From NCBI RefSeq assembly GCF_000772945.1, contig NZ_JPVN01000013.1:1-64000 (forward strand): a DNA stretch of 64,000 nucleotides. The letters run 5' to 3'. The notes under the pieces were generated by a model. That model made no database searches and was not told the origin of the DNA. It worked only from the letters and a program-made list of their open reading frames with translations. Position numbers and translations under genes: made by a program. The DNA is from Ureibacillus manganicus DSM 26584. Its GTDB lineage: Bacteria > Bacillota > Bacilli > Bacillales_A > Planococcaceae. Below are positions 27,157 through 34,939 of this stretch, one piece after another (within the stretch, counting starts at the first letter, position 1; each line of letters begins with the position of its first letter).

Positions 27157-27366
27157 TTAATAATATCTACGATGATGTCTTCTCGGATAGTGATAATATG
27201 GAGGGTACGGATTATATGGATAATATGGTGGTCTGTAGTAGTTTGGATAACGATAATTATCTTGGGTAAGAACATTACCTAGAAAACCGCCTAAAAACCC
27301 ACCTAAAAATGGATAACCAAAACCATAACCGCCGCCCCCATAGCCGCCTCTATTATAATATGACAT
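27157..27366 (-). CDS. small Gly/Tyr/Pro/His-rich protein, unknown function
   Basis: A 69-residue low-complexity protein. Residues 1-30 are Gly/Tyr rich (RGGYGGGGYGFGYPFLGG), and residues 38-69 are Tyr/Pro/His/Arg rich (YYRPPYYPYNPYPPYYHY, ending RRHHRRYY). I recognise no family. Similar compositions occur in spore-coat or surface-associated proteins of spore formers, which is only a suggestion. ATG 27366 follows a perfect AAGGAGGAAT site; the frame extends 9 codons upstream but lacks a better one. It has its own terminator. Confidence 0.65.
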   Translation of the reverse strand: MSYYNRGGYGGGGYGFGYPFLGGFLGGFLGNVLTQDNYRYPNYYRPPYYPYNPYPPYYHYPRRHHRRYY

Positions 27367-27460
27367 ACTATTCCTCCTTTTCTTTAGTAACATATGTAAG
27401 AAAAGGAGGTGTAGTTATGCTGTTGCCTATTACGAAATTAGCTACTATTTAAAAACTATT

Positions 27461-28975
27461 TCAGCCTTGGTGTATGTCTTTGAAACGTTCTATAAATGTT
27501 GCCATTGTTCTAACCATGACACCAGTCCCACCTTTTGGACCTAAGTCATGAGCAGATTTCGCATCAGAAGTTCCGGCGATATCTAAATGAATCCACGGTG
27601 TATTTTCAACAAACTCACCAACAAATCCACCACCAAATATCATATGACCATCGCTACCTGGTGAATTGATTAAGTCAGCAACATCTGACTTCCGGATACG
27701 TTTTTTATCATTTTCTGTTAATGGCATACCCCAAACAAATTCACCTGTTTCGATGCTTGCTTCCATAAATGCATCAAAGAATGCTTCATTGTTAGATAGA
27801 GCACCTGTTTTATCATAACCTAAAGCTGTAATTACTCCGCCAGTAAGAGTTGCTACATCAATTAAGTAATTAGCACCTTGTTGTTTTGCATAAGTTACTG
27901 CATCTGCAAGTACAAGACGTCCTTCAGCATCTGAATTTAAATTTTCAACAGTTTTTCCACTATAAGTCGTAATGATATCATCTGGTTTCATGGCATCACT
28001 TGAAATCATATTATCTGTAGCACCAATTACAGCGACAACATTTTGATTTGGTTTTAGTTCGCCAACAATTCTCATTGCACCTAGAACTGCTGCAGCTCCT
28101 CCCATATCACCTTTCATGCCAACCATTCCAGTTTTTGGTTTGATAGAGTAACCACCAGTATCATAAGTTACACCTTTACCAACTAATCCAATCACTTCTT
28201 CCCAATTTTTCGTCGCTTTATATTTTAACGTAATCAGTCTTGGTTCAATAGATGATCCTTGGTTAACAGCTAAAATTGCACCCATTCCAAGTTCTTCAAG
28301 TTCAGCTTTGTTTAAAATTTCTACTTCAAAGCCGTAATCATTTGCCAATTGCACAGCATAATCTGCTAAATCTGGTGCTGTTAATAGGTTTGGTGGACGA
28401 TTAACTAAGCTTCTTGCTTCATTTACTGAGTCCGCATAAACTTTACCAGTATTAAAGTTTGAAACGACATCATTGATATCTGATTCTGTCACAAACTCTA
28501 CAGTTTCAATATACGTATCTGGTTCATTTGACGTTGTTTTATAATGAGGAACTGTATAATATCCCATTCCAATTCCTTGAGCTGATAAAAATGCAATTTC
28601 CTTTTCATCTATTGGTGCTGCTGTAAATGATTCTAACCAAATTGAAACGTTTGTTGCTTTTAATTTTTTTAATTCTTTCCCTACCAATCCAAATGTTTCT
28701 CTCAGGTTTTGGCGAGTTAACGTTTTTTGGTCACCCAATCCCACAAATAAAATTCTTTTTAAATTTGCGTTTTGAGTATTCAAAGGAATTTTAGTTAGTT
28801 TTTTTGAGTTTGTTTCAATATCACCTGATTTGATCCATTCATCAATAGCAGTTCCAAAGTAGGAAATAAATTGTTCCCATCCCTTCACTTGATTGGAATT
28901 TTTCCTTACACCTACAATTAATAATTCAGATGTAGCGTTTTCGAATGTTTTCGTGTCTTTTATAATATTTTTCAT
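27461..28975 (-). CDS. pepA: leucyl aminopeptidase (M17 family)
   Basis: A 504-residue cytosolic aminopeptidase that removes N-terminal residues in peptide turnover. The catalytic C-terminal domain (about 175-500) has the metal-binding segments VGKGVTYDTGGYSIKP (Lys and Asp), MKGDMGGAAAV and the M17 signature here reading NSDAEGRLVLADA (usually NTDAEGRL). GGGGAGGAT precedes the ATG. It corresponds to B. subtilis yuiE and sits next to yuiD, as expected. Confidence 0.93.
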   Translation of the reverse strand: MKNIIKDTKTFENATSELLIVGVRKNSNQVKGWEQFISYFGTAIDEWIKSGDIETNSKKLTKIPLNTQNANLKRILFVGLGDQKTLTRQNLRETFGLVGKELKKLKATNVSIWLESFTAAPIDEKEIAFLSAQGIGMGYYTVPHYKTTSNEPDTYIETVEFVTESDINDVVSNFNTGKVYADSVNEARSLVNRPPNLLTAPDLADYAVQLANDYGFEVEILNKAELEELGMGAILAVNQGSSIEPRLITLKYKATKNWEEVIGLVGKGVTYDTGGYSIKPKTGMVGMKGDMGGAAAVLGAMRIVGELKPNQNVVAVIGATDNMISSDAMKPDDIITTYSGKTVENLNSDAEGRLVLADAVTYAKQQGANYLIDVATLTGGVITALGYDKTGALSNNEAFFDAFMEASIETGEFVWGMPLTENDKKRIRKSDVADLINSPGSDGHMIFGGGFVGEFVENTPWIHLDIAGTSDAKSAHDLGPKGGTGVMVRTMATFIERFKDIHQG

Positions 28976-29076
28976 TTTGACATCCTCCCCTTGTACCTAT
29001 TTTATAACAAAATTTAAATTTACAATATTGATAAGTAAATTTAATTTAGAATCCGTTTTTTCTTCTGAGATAATTA

Positions 29077-29085
29077 TGCTATACT
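29077..29085 (+). promoter_or_regulatory. extended -10 promoter of yuiD
   Basis: TGC followed directly by TATACT (29080-29085), about 38 bases before the yuiD start; no good -35 is visible, as is usual for extended -10 promoters. Confidence 0.45.
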
Positions 29086-29123
29086 TTACTCTATATAATT
29101 AAGAAAGGTAGGGATTTTTCGCT

Positions 29124-29600
29124 TTGGCATTATTACAGAATACACCTTTACTTTTAGCACTATTTTCTATTCTGTTTGCACAATTCATCAAAGTTCCTAT
29201 TCATTTCGTTTTAACGAAACAGGTGAATTGGTCGTTATTAAATTCTACAGGAGGTATGCCAAGCTCCCATTCAGCAGCTGTAACTAGTTTAGCAACTGCA
29301 GTTGGGTTTGAAACCGGCTTAGGCTCCCCTACCTTTGCAGTAGCAGCAATGTTTGCAGGTATTGTTATGTATGATGCTAGTGGTGTACGTTACCAAGCAG
29401 GACAGCATGCTGCAGCACTAAACCAAATTCGAGACGACTTAGCTGTTTTTTTTAGAGAGATCTCTAGATGGCCAGATAAATCCGAAGACGAAAAACATGA
29501 AGAATTGAAAACCTTGTTAGGACACAAACCTAGCGAAGTATTATCTGGTGCTGTTACAGGTATATTAATCGCAATCATTTATTACAATTTTATAGGGTAA
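29124..29600 (+). CDS. yuiD: divergent PAP2-family membrane protein (YuiD-like)
   Basis: A 158-residue membrane protein of the DUF212/YuiD family, distantly related to PAP2 phosphatases. It has GGMPSSHSAAVTSLA near residue 43 and YDASGVRYQAGQHA near residue 82. Several hydrophobic helices surround a central charged loop. Substrate is unknown. Translation begins with TTG at 29124 after AAAGGTAGGG. It is divergent from pepA, as in B. subtilis. Confidence 0.85.
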   Translation: MALLQNTPLLLALFSILFAQFIKVPIHFVLTKQVNWSLLNSTGGMPSSHSAAVTSLATAVGFETGLGSPTFAVAAMFAGIVMYDASGVRYQAGQHAAALNQIRDDLAVFFREISRWPDKSEDEKHEELKTLLGHKPSEVLSGAVTGILIAIIYYNFIG

Positions 29601-29635
29601 AAAAAGTGCCATCGAATCTATCGATAGCACTTTTT
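29601..29635. terminator. bidirectional terminator
   Basis: Long stem AAAAAGTGCCATCGA against TCGATAGCACTTTTT with one mismatch, T runs on both sides, between convergent yuiD and yuiB. Confidence 0.85.
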
Positions 29636-29638
29636 TTA

Positions 29639-29968
29639 TTAGAACATTCGGTATCCACTTTTTCGTAAAAACAAGATAACAATACCAGCAACAATCGCTC
29701 CTGCAAATCCTCCAGTTAAAATCGCAATATCAACGATTTGTAATGAAAGTATTTTATCCCATAACGCAGGAAAAGCCGTTCCTGCCTTAAATATGTAATC
29801 TAAGAAACTTACTTCATCAATGATAAAAATTACAACGATTGGGTAAAGAATTGCCATGAGCCACGTCATGCGAAGTAGCATGTTTAATAGGAATCCAATA
29901 CCAAAGAACATAACAAAAAATAGTACAACCGATATGATTAACTGTACTATAGAAACTGAACCGCTCAT
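29639..29968 (-). CDS. yuiB: YuiB-like membrane protein
   Basis: A 109-residue membrane protein with three helices and the FFGIGFLLNMLLRMTWLMA segment near residue 20 that recalls Bacillus YuiB. Function is unknown. The ATG at 29968 is preceded by GGAGG at slightly long spacing (11 bases); the frame reaches 29995 but that start lacks a site. Its promoter region contains a perfect 18-base palindrome, suggesting it is under specific repression or activation. Confidence 0.7.
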   Translation of the reverse strand: MSGSVSIVQLIISVVLFFVMFFGIGFLLNMLLRMTWLMAILYPIVVIFIIDEVSFLDYIFKAGTAFPALWDKILSLQIVDIAILTGGFAGAIVAGIVILFLRKSGYRMF

Positions 29969-29999
29969 ATTTATGTATACCTCCGATTTTCTCATAACT

Positions 30000-30028
30000 A
30001 GTGTAACCTATATAGGTTACGCTTTCAA
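30000..30028 (-). promoter_or_regulatory. promoter with palindromic operator upstream of yuiB
   Basis: On the minus strand TTGAAA (30023-30028) and TACACT (30000-30005) are 17 bases apart. The spacer and part of the -10 are occupied by the perfect palindrome GTAACCTATATAGGTTAC (30003-30020). It lies 35 bases before the yuiB start. Such an arrangement is typical of an operator bound by a dimeric regulator. Confidence 0.5.
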
Positions 30029-30042
30029 ATAGAAAAGTAGTG

Positions 30043-30080
30043 AAAGAATGGTCACAAAAGTCCTTTTGTGACCATTCTTT
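30043..30080. terminator. strong 18-bp hairpin, probable terminator
   Basis: Perfect arms AAAGAATGGTCACAAAAG (30043-30060) and CTTTTGTGACCATTCTTT (30063-30080), two-base loop. It lies just upstream of the yuiB promoter. The flanking T runs are short, so termination is probable but not certain. Confidence 0.6.
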
Positions 30081-30512
30081 TGCGACGAGCAGCTACCGCA
30101 GCGCAGGAGCAAAATGATCTAATCTATAATTACTTGTCCCATTTCAAATTAGAAATTATTTACCCGACGAAATCCGGATACGACATAATTAAAATTATGT
30201 GCAAGCTTCGCATAATTCCAGTTAAGTCGTAGGTTAATTGTGGTAATTATCAATATCGAACATTTCATTAAACAACATGAAAAAAGCTAGCGGCCCACAA
30301 TATGTGAACGCCAGCTTAATAGATTACACCGCTTTGATTGCCTTACCATTTACAAATCTACCTGACCCGTTTCAAACATTTTCAACACAATAAATAAGCT
30401 CAATAAATTAAAAGTAGGCTCGGTCAATTTTAATAAATTATGAATCTATGGTTGTTTGTATGCACCAAGTAAAATTTGATTATTACTACAAAATACTAAA
30501 AAATTCGACATA
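30081..30512. other. intergenic region with nested dyads, no recognised gene
   Basis: A 430-base stretch downstream of the NUDIX gene. At 30180-30230 there is a nested dyad: outer arms ACGAC (30180) and GTCGT (30226), inner arms AATTATG (30193) and CATAATT (30211). A minus-strand Rho-independent terminator lies at 30280-30317. Upstream of it (about 30330-30375, minus) a short frame reads GSGRFVNGKAIKAV before a stop, possibly the tail of a decayed gene. I could not assign any function. Confidence 0.4.
30280..30317 (-). terminator. Rho-independent terminator on the minus strand
   Basis: Interrupted stem AAGCTGGCG...CACA against TGTG...CGCTAGCTT, followed on the minus strand by TTTTTT. It is nearly 200 bases past the NUDIX stop, so it ends either a long 3' UTR or a separate small transcript. 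Confidence 0.65.
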
Positions 30513-31019
30513 CTATATTCCTTTATTGAAAAATAGTTTATAGGTTGAATATTCGAATACATCTCCGGGATTAATATCTTCTCTCTTATTTAGTTGGTGT
30601 TTGAACAGATCGTGGCTAGCCATTTCTTGTAACATGACAGAGGCTTCCCCTCCATTGACTAGTTCTTCAACAGTTAACCATTTCACCTCTGAAATTTCTT
30701 TTTCTTGGATTTTGATAGTTTGGTTGCAATCGATCGGTTGGCAATAAAAAATTGCCATATTATCACTGATATCTTGTCTAATAACTCCCGTCCGCAAACC
30801 AATTAACCCTGTCACTTCACAATCAATTCCAGTTTCCTCTTTTACTTCACGTACCACAGCTTCGTCAGCAGTTTCACCAAATTGCACAAAACCTGCAGGT
30901 AATGACCATATTCCTTTTAAGCCACTATATGTCTTTTTAACGACGAGCCATTTCCCTTCAGAATTAATTACAATCCCTGCTACTCCAAGCCAAACTTTCC
31001 CTCGTTCAGTCCTCATCAT
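30513..31019 (-). CDS. NUDIX hydrolase
   Basis: A 168-residue NUDIX-fold hydrolase. The box is intact: [23 protein letters not shown] (about residues 43-65), with the REVKEE metal-binding glutamates. The family hydrolyses nucleoside diphosphates linked to another moiety (ADP-ribose, oxidised dNTPs, NADH); substrate cannot be inferred. AAGGGGGAT precedes two adjacent ATG codons (31019 and 31016). It is monocistronic, with a long untranslated region downstream. Confidence 0.87.
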   Translation of the reverse strand: MMRTERGKVWLGVAGIVINSEGKWLVVKKTYSGLKGIWSLPAGFVQFGETADEAVVREVKEETGIDCEVTGLIGLRTGVIRQDISDNMAIFYCQPIDCNQTIKIQEKEISEVKWLTVEELVNGGEASVMLQEMASHDLFKHQLNKREDINPGDVFEYSTYKLFFNKGI

Positions 31020-31234
31020 AATCCCCCTTCACTCAAAACTTCCTATATTTATTATACAGTTTACGGTATTTGTTCAAAAACTGCATTTCGTTTATACAAA
31101 AAAAAGCCTCCTTAATTCATCATGTTTAAAAACATCACAAATCAAAGAGACCTAGTATTTACAACCTTTTTTTCCTTCGGGTTGTTTATTTATAATCATT
31201 TAGGATTGAGTACACGCTAATGTCTCATTCAGAT

Positions 31235-31612
31235 TTATTCACAAACTTCCGGATTTCCTGTAACCTTCGCAGTTCTAAATGAAGTTCCACAGCCACATGA
31301 TGCAATCGCATTCGGGTTGTCGATTGTGAAACCGCCGCCCATTAATGATTGCTTATAGTCAATTTTTGTACCCATTACGATTGGTGCATCTTCACGGGAA
31401 ACAAGAATTTTAATGCCGTGTTGTTCATCTATGAAATCCTGAGCTTCATCATAGTTAAAATCAAAATTCATACCATAAGATAGCCCACTACATCCTCCAC
31501 CATGTACAAGGACACGTAAATATGACCCTTGCTCTTCATTATGCTCTTGCATTTCCTTAATACGGAATGATGCCGCTTCTGTTAAATCAATTACCTTCTT
31601 TTCACTTGTCAT
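31235..31612 (-). CDS. erpA: HesB/IscA-family Fe-S carrier (YutM-like)
   Basis: A 125-residue A-type iron-sulfur carrier that takes clusters from the SUF scaffold to apoproteins. The three conserved cysteines are visible: VHGGGCSG (near residue 40) and the C-terminal CGCGTSF. The short extra C-terminal tail is common in Bacillales. ATG 31612 with AAGGTGA is preferred to the in-frame GTG nine bases upstream. Functionally linked to the suf operon and nfu gene elsewhere in the window. Confidence 0.9.
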   Translation of the reverse strand: MTSEKKVIDLTEAASFRIKEMQEHNEEQGSYLRVLVHGGGCSGLSYGMNFDFNYDEAQDFIDEQHGIKILVSREDAPIVMGTKIDYKQSLMGGGFTIDNPNAIASCGCGTSFRTAKVTGNPEVCE

Positions 31613-31728
31613 CCCAGTCACCTTCCTTCTCTTGCTACATATATGATAACAATTATATACTTATTAATTCAACAATACTGCTTTTTGAAAAATATAGGTA
31701 TTTTGTTCCGCAAACAATTAACGATAGC

Positions 31729-31737
31729 TGTTATAAT
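31729..31737 (+). promoter_or_regulatory. extended -10 promoter of the DUF2225 gene
   Basis: TGT followed by consensus TATAAT (31732-31737), about 36 bases before the coding start; the -35 is weak. Confidence 0.5.
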
Positions 31738-31773
31738 AGTCTTACAGATTTAACAAGAGGAGTGTAAAGCATC

Positions 31774-32472
31774 ATGGAAATTACACCGTTCTATGAAAAG
31801 CAAATTGTTTGTATTAACTGTAATAAAAAATTCCCTTCAAACAAAGTGCGTACAAAATTTATTAAAATTGACCATACAGAATCCGATTTCCGGCCAATTT
31901 ACAGTGATTCTAAAGTCAATGCATTATTTTACAATGTATTTGTCTGTGAGCATTGTGGGTTTTCCTTTACAGAAGACTTTACGAAATATTTCGCTCCTGG
32001 AGTTCGTGAGGTCATTCAGGAACAAATTACAAAGAAATGGATCCAACACAATTTTAATGGTGAACGAACGATTTCTCAAGCAATCCAAGCATTTAAACTA
32101 GCATTGTTATCCGGAACGTTTAAAAAAGAAAAATTTGTTTCACTAGCAGGAATAGCACTGAGGCTTGCTTGGATGTACCGTTCATTAGAAAACGAAGATC
32201 AAGAAATGCGCTTTATGAAAATGGCCCGCGATTATTACATTGAATCTTTCTCTGTTGAAGATTACGAAGGAACCCAAATGTCCAGTGTTCGAATTATGTA
32301 CATGATTGCAGAGCTTTCTAGACGCATTAATGATTTAGAAAATGCAACACGGTTTTTCTCCAAAGTTATTGAAAAACAAAGTATTGGTGGAGAGGCAAAA
32401 TTAATCGATATGGCGAAGGACCAATGGCAACTAGTCAGAGAAGAACGTGAGAGATTGAGAGAAGAAGTTTAA
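31774..32472 (+). CDS. DUF2225 family protein
   Basis: A 232-residue cytoplasmic protein of the DUF2225 family. It carries two N-terminal Cys pairs that look zinc-binding: CINCNKKF (about residues 13-20) and CEHCGFSF (about 53-60). A helical, TPR-like C-terminal region (about 95-225) contains repeated charged helices. No function is established. The ATG follows AAGAGGAGTG. It is convergent with the nfu gene. Confidence 0.8.
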   Translation: MEITPFYEKQIVCINCNKKFPSNKVRTKFIKIDHTESDFRPIYSDSKVNALFYNVFVCEHCGFSFTEDFTKYFAPGVREVIQEQITKKWIQHNFNGERTISQAIQAFKLALLSGTFKKEKFVSLAGIALRLAWMYRSLENEDQEMRFMKMARDYYIESFSVEDYEGTQMSSVRIMYMIAELSRRINDLENATRFFSKVIEKQSIGGEAKLIDMAKDQWQLVREERERLREEV

Positions 32473-32475
32473 ATG

Positions 32476-32509
32476 AAAAAAGCTGCCTAATTGATTTCAA
32501 TTAGACAGC
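32476..32509. terminator. bidirectional terminator
   Basis: AGCTGCCTAATTGA (32481-32494) pairs with TCAATTAGACAGC (32497-32509), one mismatch, with a T run on the minus side serving the nfu gene. Confidence 0.8.
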
Positions 32510-32520
32510 ACTTCGTAATG

Positions 32521-32757
32521 TTAGAATACTTGCTCTACTTCAATAATGCCAGGTACTTCTTCTAAAAGAGCACGTTCAATACCAGCTTTTAATGTGATTG
32601 TAGAACTAGGGCAGCTACCGCATGCTCCTAGAAGGCGTAAACGTACAATTCCATCTTCTACATCTACTAATTCACAGTCTCCCCCATCGCGTAATAAGAA
32701 TGGGCGTAATTTATCTAAAACTTCTTGCACTTGTTGTTTTTGTTCTAATTCTGTCAT
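32521..32757 (-). CDS. nfuA: NifU-like Fe-S scaffold (YutI-like)
   Basis: A 78-residue protein consisting only of the NifU C-terminal domain, with the cluster-binding motif CGSCPSST (about residues 46-53). Such Nfu proteins carry [4Fe-4S] clusters to client enzymes, such as lipoyl synthase encoded further along. It is divergent from the yuzD-like gene, as in B. subtilis. GGAGTCGAGGG lies before the ATG. Confidence 0.92.
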   Translation of the reverse strand: MTELEQKQQVQEVLDKLRPFLLRDGGDCELVDVEDGIVRLRLLGACGSCPSSTITLKAGIERALLEEVPGIIEVEQVF

Positions 32758-32838
32758 TTCCCTCGACTCCTTTCATTAAAATCATTATAATGTGAAGAAG
32801 TGAAAAAATCCAATAGTTAAGTTAGAAAGGTTGTTAGA

Positions 32839-33171
32839 TTGATTATGGAAAATAAACCTTTAATTGAAGTGTTTGGAGCAGATATTCTTTGTGCAAGTTG
32901 TGTCAATGCACCATCTTCAAAAGATACATATGAGTGGTTACAGGCAGCCATTACTCGCAAATACCCAAACCATCCGTTTGTGATTCGATATATTGATATC
33001 GAACAACCACTAACCGATGAGCGTGACCAAGAGTGGGCAGAACGTATTCAAAATGATGAATTTTTCTATCCACTTGTCCTTATTAATAGCGACGTAATTG
33101 GTGAGGGCTACATTCAACTTAAACCTGTATTCAATGCATTAGAAAATCTAGGATTTGTACCAGTAGAATAA
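32839..33171 (+). CDS. yuzD: YuzD family protein (DUF1462)
   Basis: A 110-residue thioredoxin-like small protein of the YuzD family. The N-terminal strand ends in a CxxC motif (GADILCASCVN, about residues 13-23), and VIRYIDIEQP and FYPLVLINSDVIGEG follow. It may have a redox or Fe-S-linked role given its conserved position beside nfu, but none is proven. TTG 32839 is chosen because GAAAGG lies at the right distance; ATG 32845 is the alternative. Confidence 0.8.
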   Translation: MIMENKPLIEVFGADILCASCVNAPSSKDTYEWLQAAITRKYPNHPFVIRYIDIEQPLTDERDQEWAERIQNDEFFYPLVLINSDVIGEGYIQLKPVFNALENLGFVPVE

Positions 33172-33255
33172 GAGAAGAAGCAGATTGCTTCTTCTTTTTT
33201 ATTATTCTTTATATCGTCTGCTCTAAAGAACATCAATTGTGTGAAAAGTTTCACA

Positions 33256-34329
33256 TTATAGATCAACTTGTCGTTTATAAAACCAAAGATAACCGGACTT
33301 CATTAATCGAGCAATACGGCCAGTTACTGCCATATCCATTACTAGTGCAAATCCTTGTTTTTTACCTAAAGAACCTAATGAGCCTTTTAGTTTAATTTCA
33401 GGCATTTTTTCTGGTAGAGGTTCATTTTTATACTTTGCTTTTAACGCTTTAACCGCATATTCAGCTTGTTCTTCGGCTAGTTGCGCACTCGGTGGTAGAT
33501 TTGATGAAGCACAATCTCCAATGACATAAACATTCTCATCATTCATTAATTGAAAATATTGATTTACGATTGGTCGTCCTTTTGAATCCTTTTCAATGTC
33601 TTCCATCTCTCTAACCACTTTTACTGGTTGGACTCCAGCTGTCCACACTGCAGCATCTACAGGTATTACTTGATCATGATTATGTAAAGCGCCTTCTTCA
33701 ACCTTAGTAATATTGGATTCTGCAATTACTTCCACATTATTTTTATCAAACCATGATTTAATATAGTTACTTAACTTCTCAGGGAAATCTCGTAGAATTC
33801 GATTTGAACGGTCAAATAATTTTATTTTTAAATCTGCTCTACTTTCGCGAAGTTCACTTGCTAACTCAATTCCGCTTAACCCAGCACCAATAATTCCTAC
33901 TGTAGACCCTGCTGGTAAGCCACAAAGTTTTTCGAAGGTATTACGTGACTTAGCAATTGTTTGAATACTGTACGTGTATTCCGCGGCTCCAGGAACGCCA
34001 TGATAATTATCTTCACACCCTAAACCGATTACTAGGTCATCATAATATATTTCTCTATCTTCATTTAAATAAACAACTTTTTCTTTCGTATCAATTTTCG
34101 TAATTTCACCAAATACTCTTTGAAGTCTAGGATGCTCTGGAAAATCTACACGAACCTCTCTGTCTGTTGATGTTCCTGCAGCTAACGCATAAAATTCTGT
34201 TTTCAAACTATGAAATGGTGTACGATCTACTAATGTAATCATAGTATCTTCTGGGAAGTTATTTGGTAATAATCGAAGTAACATTCGCATATTGCCATAA
34301 CCTCCACCCAATAAAACTAAGTTCTTCAT
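33256..34329 (-). CDS. yutJ: type II NADH dehydrogenase-like oxidoreductase (YutJ-like)
   Basis: A 357-residue FAD/NAD(P)-dependent oxidoreductase. The N-terminal FAD-binding motif is NLVLLGGGYGNMRM; a second dinucleotide motif, VGIIGAGLSGIELASEL, is near residue 145; and NVYVIGDCASSNLPPSAQLAEEQ near residue 265 positions the flavin. It resembles respiratory NDH-2 but belongs to the YutJ branch, whose electron acceptor is unknown. ATG 34329 follows AGGGAGAG; the extension to 34359 is rejected. The upstream region is rich in TTCACAAA repeats that may be regulatory. Confidence 0.85.
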   Translation of the reverse strand: MKNLVLLGGGYGNMRMLLRLLPNNFPEDTMITLVDRTPFHSLKTEFYALAAGTSTDREVRVDFPEHPRLQRVFGEITKIDTKEKVVYLNEDREIYYDDLVIGLGCEDNYHGVPGAAEYTYSIQTIAKSRNTFEKLCGLPAGSTVGIIGAGLSGIELASELRESRADLKIKLFDRSNRILRDFPEKLSNYIKSWFDKNNVEVIAESNITKVEEGALHNHDQVIPVDAAVWTAGVQPVKVVREMEDIEKDSKGRPIVNQYFQLMNDENVYVIGDCASSNLPPSAQLAEEQAEYAVKALKAKYKNEPLPEKMPEIKLKGSLGSLGKKQGFALVMDMAVTGRIARLMKSGYLWFYKRQVDL

Positions 34330-34598
34330 ATAACTCTCCCTTATCTTTGTGAAGTTCACAAATAATACAAATTTGAGTATATCTCATTGTGATGCTTTTC
34401 ACAATATCTTTTGTGAAAAATTTCACAAAAGAGGTTTATCAGTGTTCTCCTTCATGAACTTGAGGTTTTTATTAGTTAGATAGACCTACAATTTGTTTTG
34501 GCAATCTTCGAATGTATAAGGTGATGTTAATAAAGGATAAAACTGATAGATTGACGAAATTTAAAAAACAGAGTAGCATTTTGATGAGGTGAACTCCA

Positions 34599-34835
34599 TT
34601 GAATCCACTAGTAGAATTTTGTATTAGTAATCTAGCAAACGGTGCACAAGAAACCTATGATATATTAGAAAACGATCCAAATGTCGACGTGCTTGAATAT
34701 GGTTGTTTAAGTTACTGTTCTGTTTGTGATAGCACTTTATATGCACTCGTTAACGGTGATATTGTGGAAGCAGATACACCTGAAGAGTTAACGAAAAAGA
34801 TTTATCAATATATAGAGGAAAATCCTCTTTTCTAA
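34599..34835 (+). CDS. yuzB: YuzB family protein (DUF1450)
   Basis: A 78-residue protein of the DUF1450/YuzB family, with the spaced cysteines VEFCISN near residue 8 and [11 protein letters not shown] near residues 33-43. The pattern suggests metal or cluster binding, but no function is known. TTG 34599 follows AGGTGAAC. It is divergent from yutJ and is followed by a terminator, then the 52-bp hairpin array. Confidence 0.85.
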   Translation: MNPLVEFCISNLANGAQETYDILENDPNVDVLEYGCLSYCSVCDSTLYALVNGDIVEADTPEELTKKIYQYIEENPLF

Positions 34836-34837
34836 AT

Positions 34838-34881
34838 AAAGGACGATTCGAAAATTAGTTACTTTTTTCGAATCGTCTTTT
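34838..34881 (+). terminator. terminator of yuzB
   Basis: GACGATTCGAAAA (34842-34854) pairs with TTTTCGAATCGTC (34865-34877) and is followed by TTTTAATTT. Confidence 0.85.
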
Positions 34882-34939
34882 AATTTATTATATGAGGGAT
34901 GCGGGTTAAGGGACACTATCTTTCGAAATCCTAAGGAAT

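Noticed and set aside
27087-27275. 62-codon minus-strand frame rich in Ile and His
   Set aside because: Out-of-frame shadow of the Gly/Tyr-rich gene, running through its terminator.
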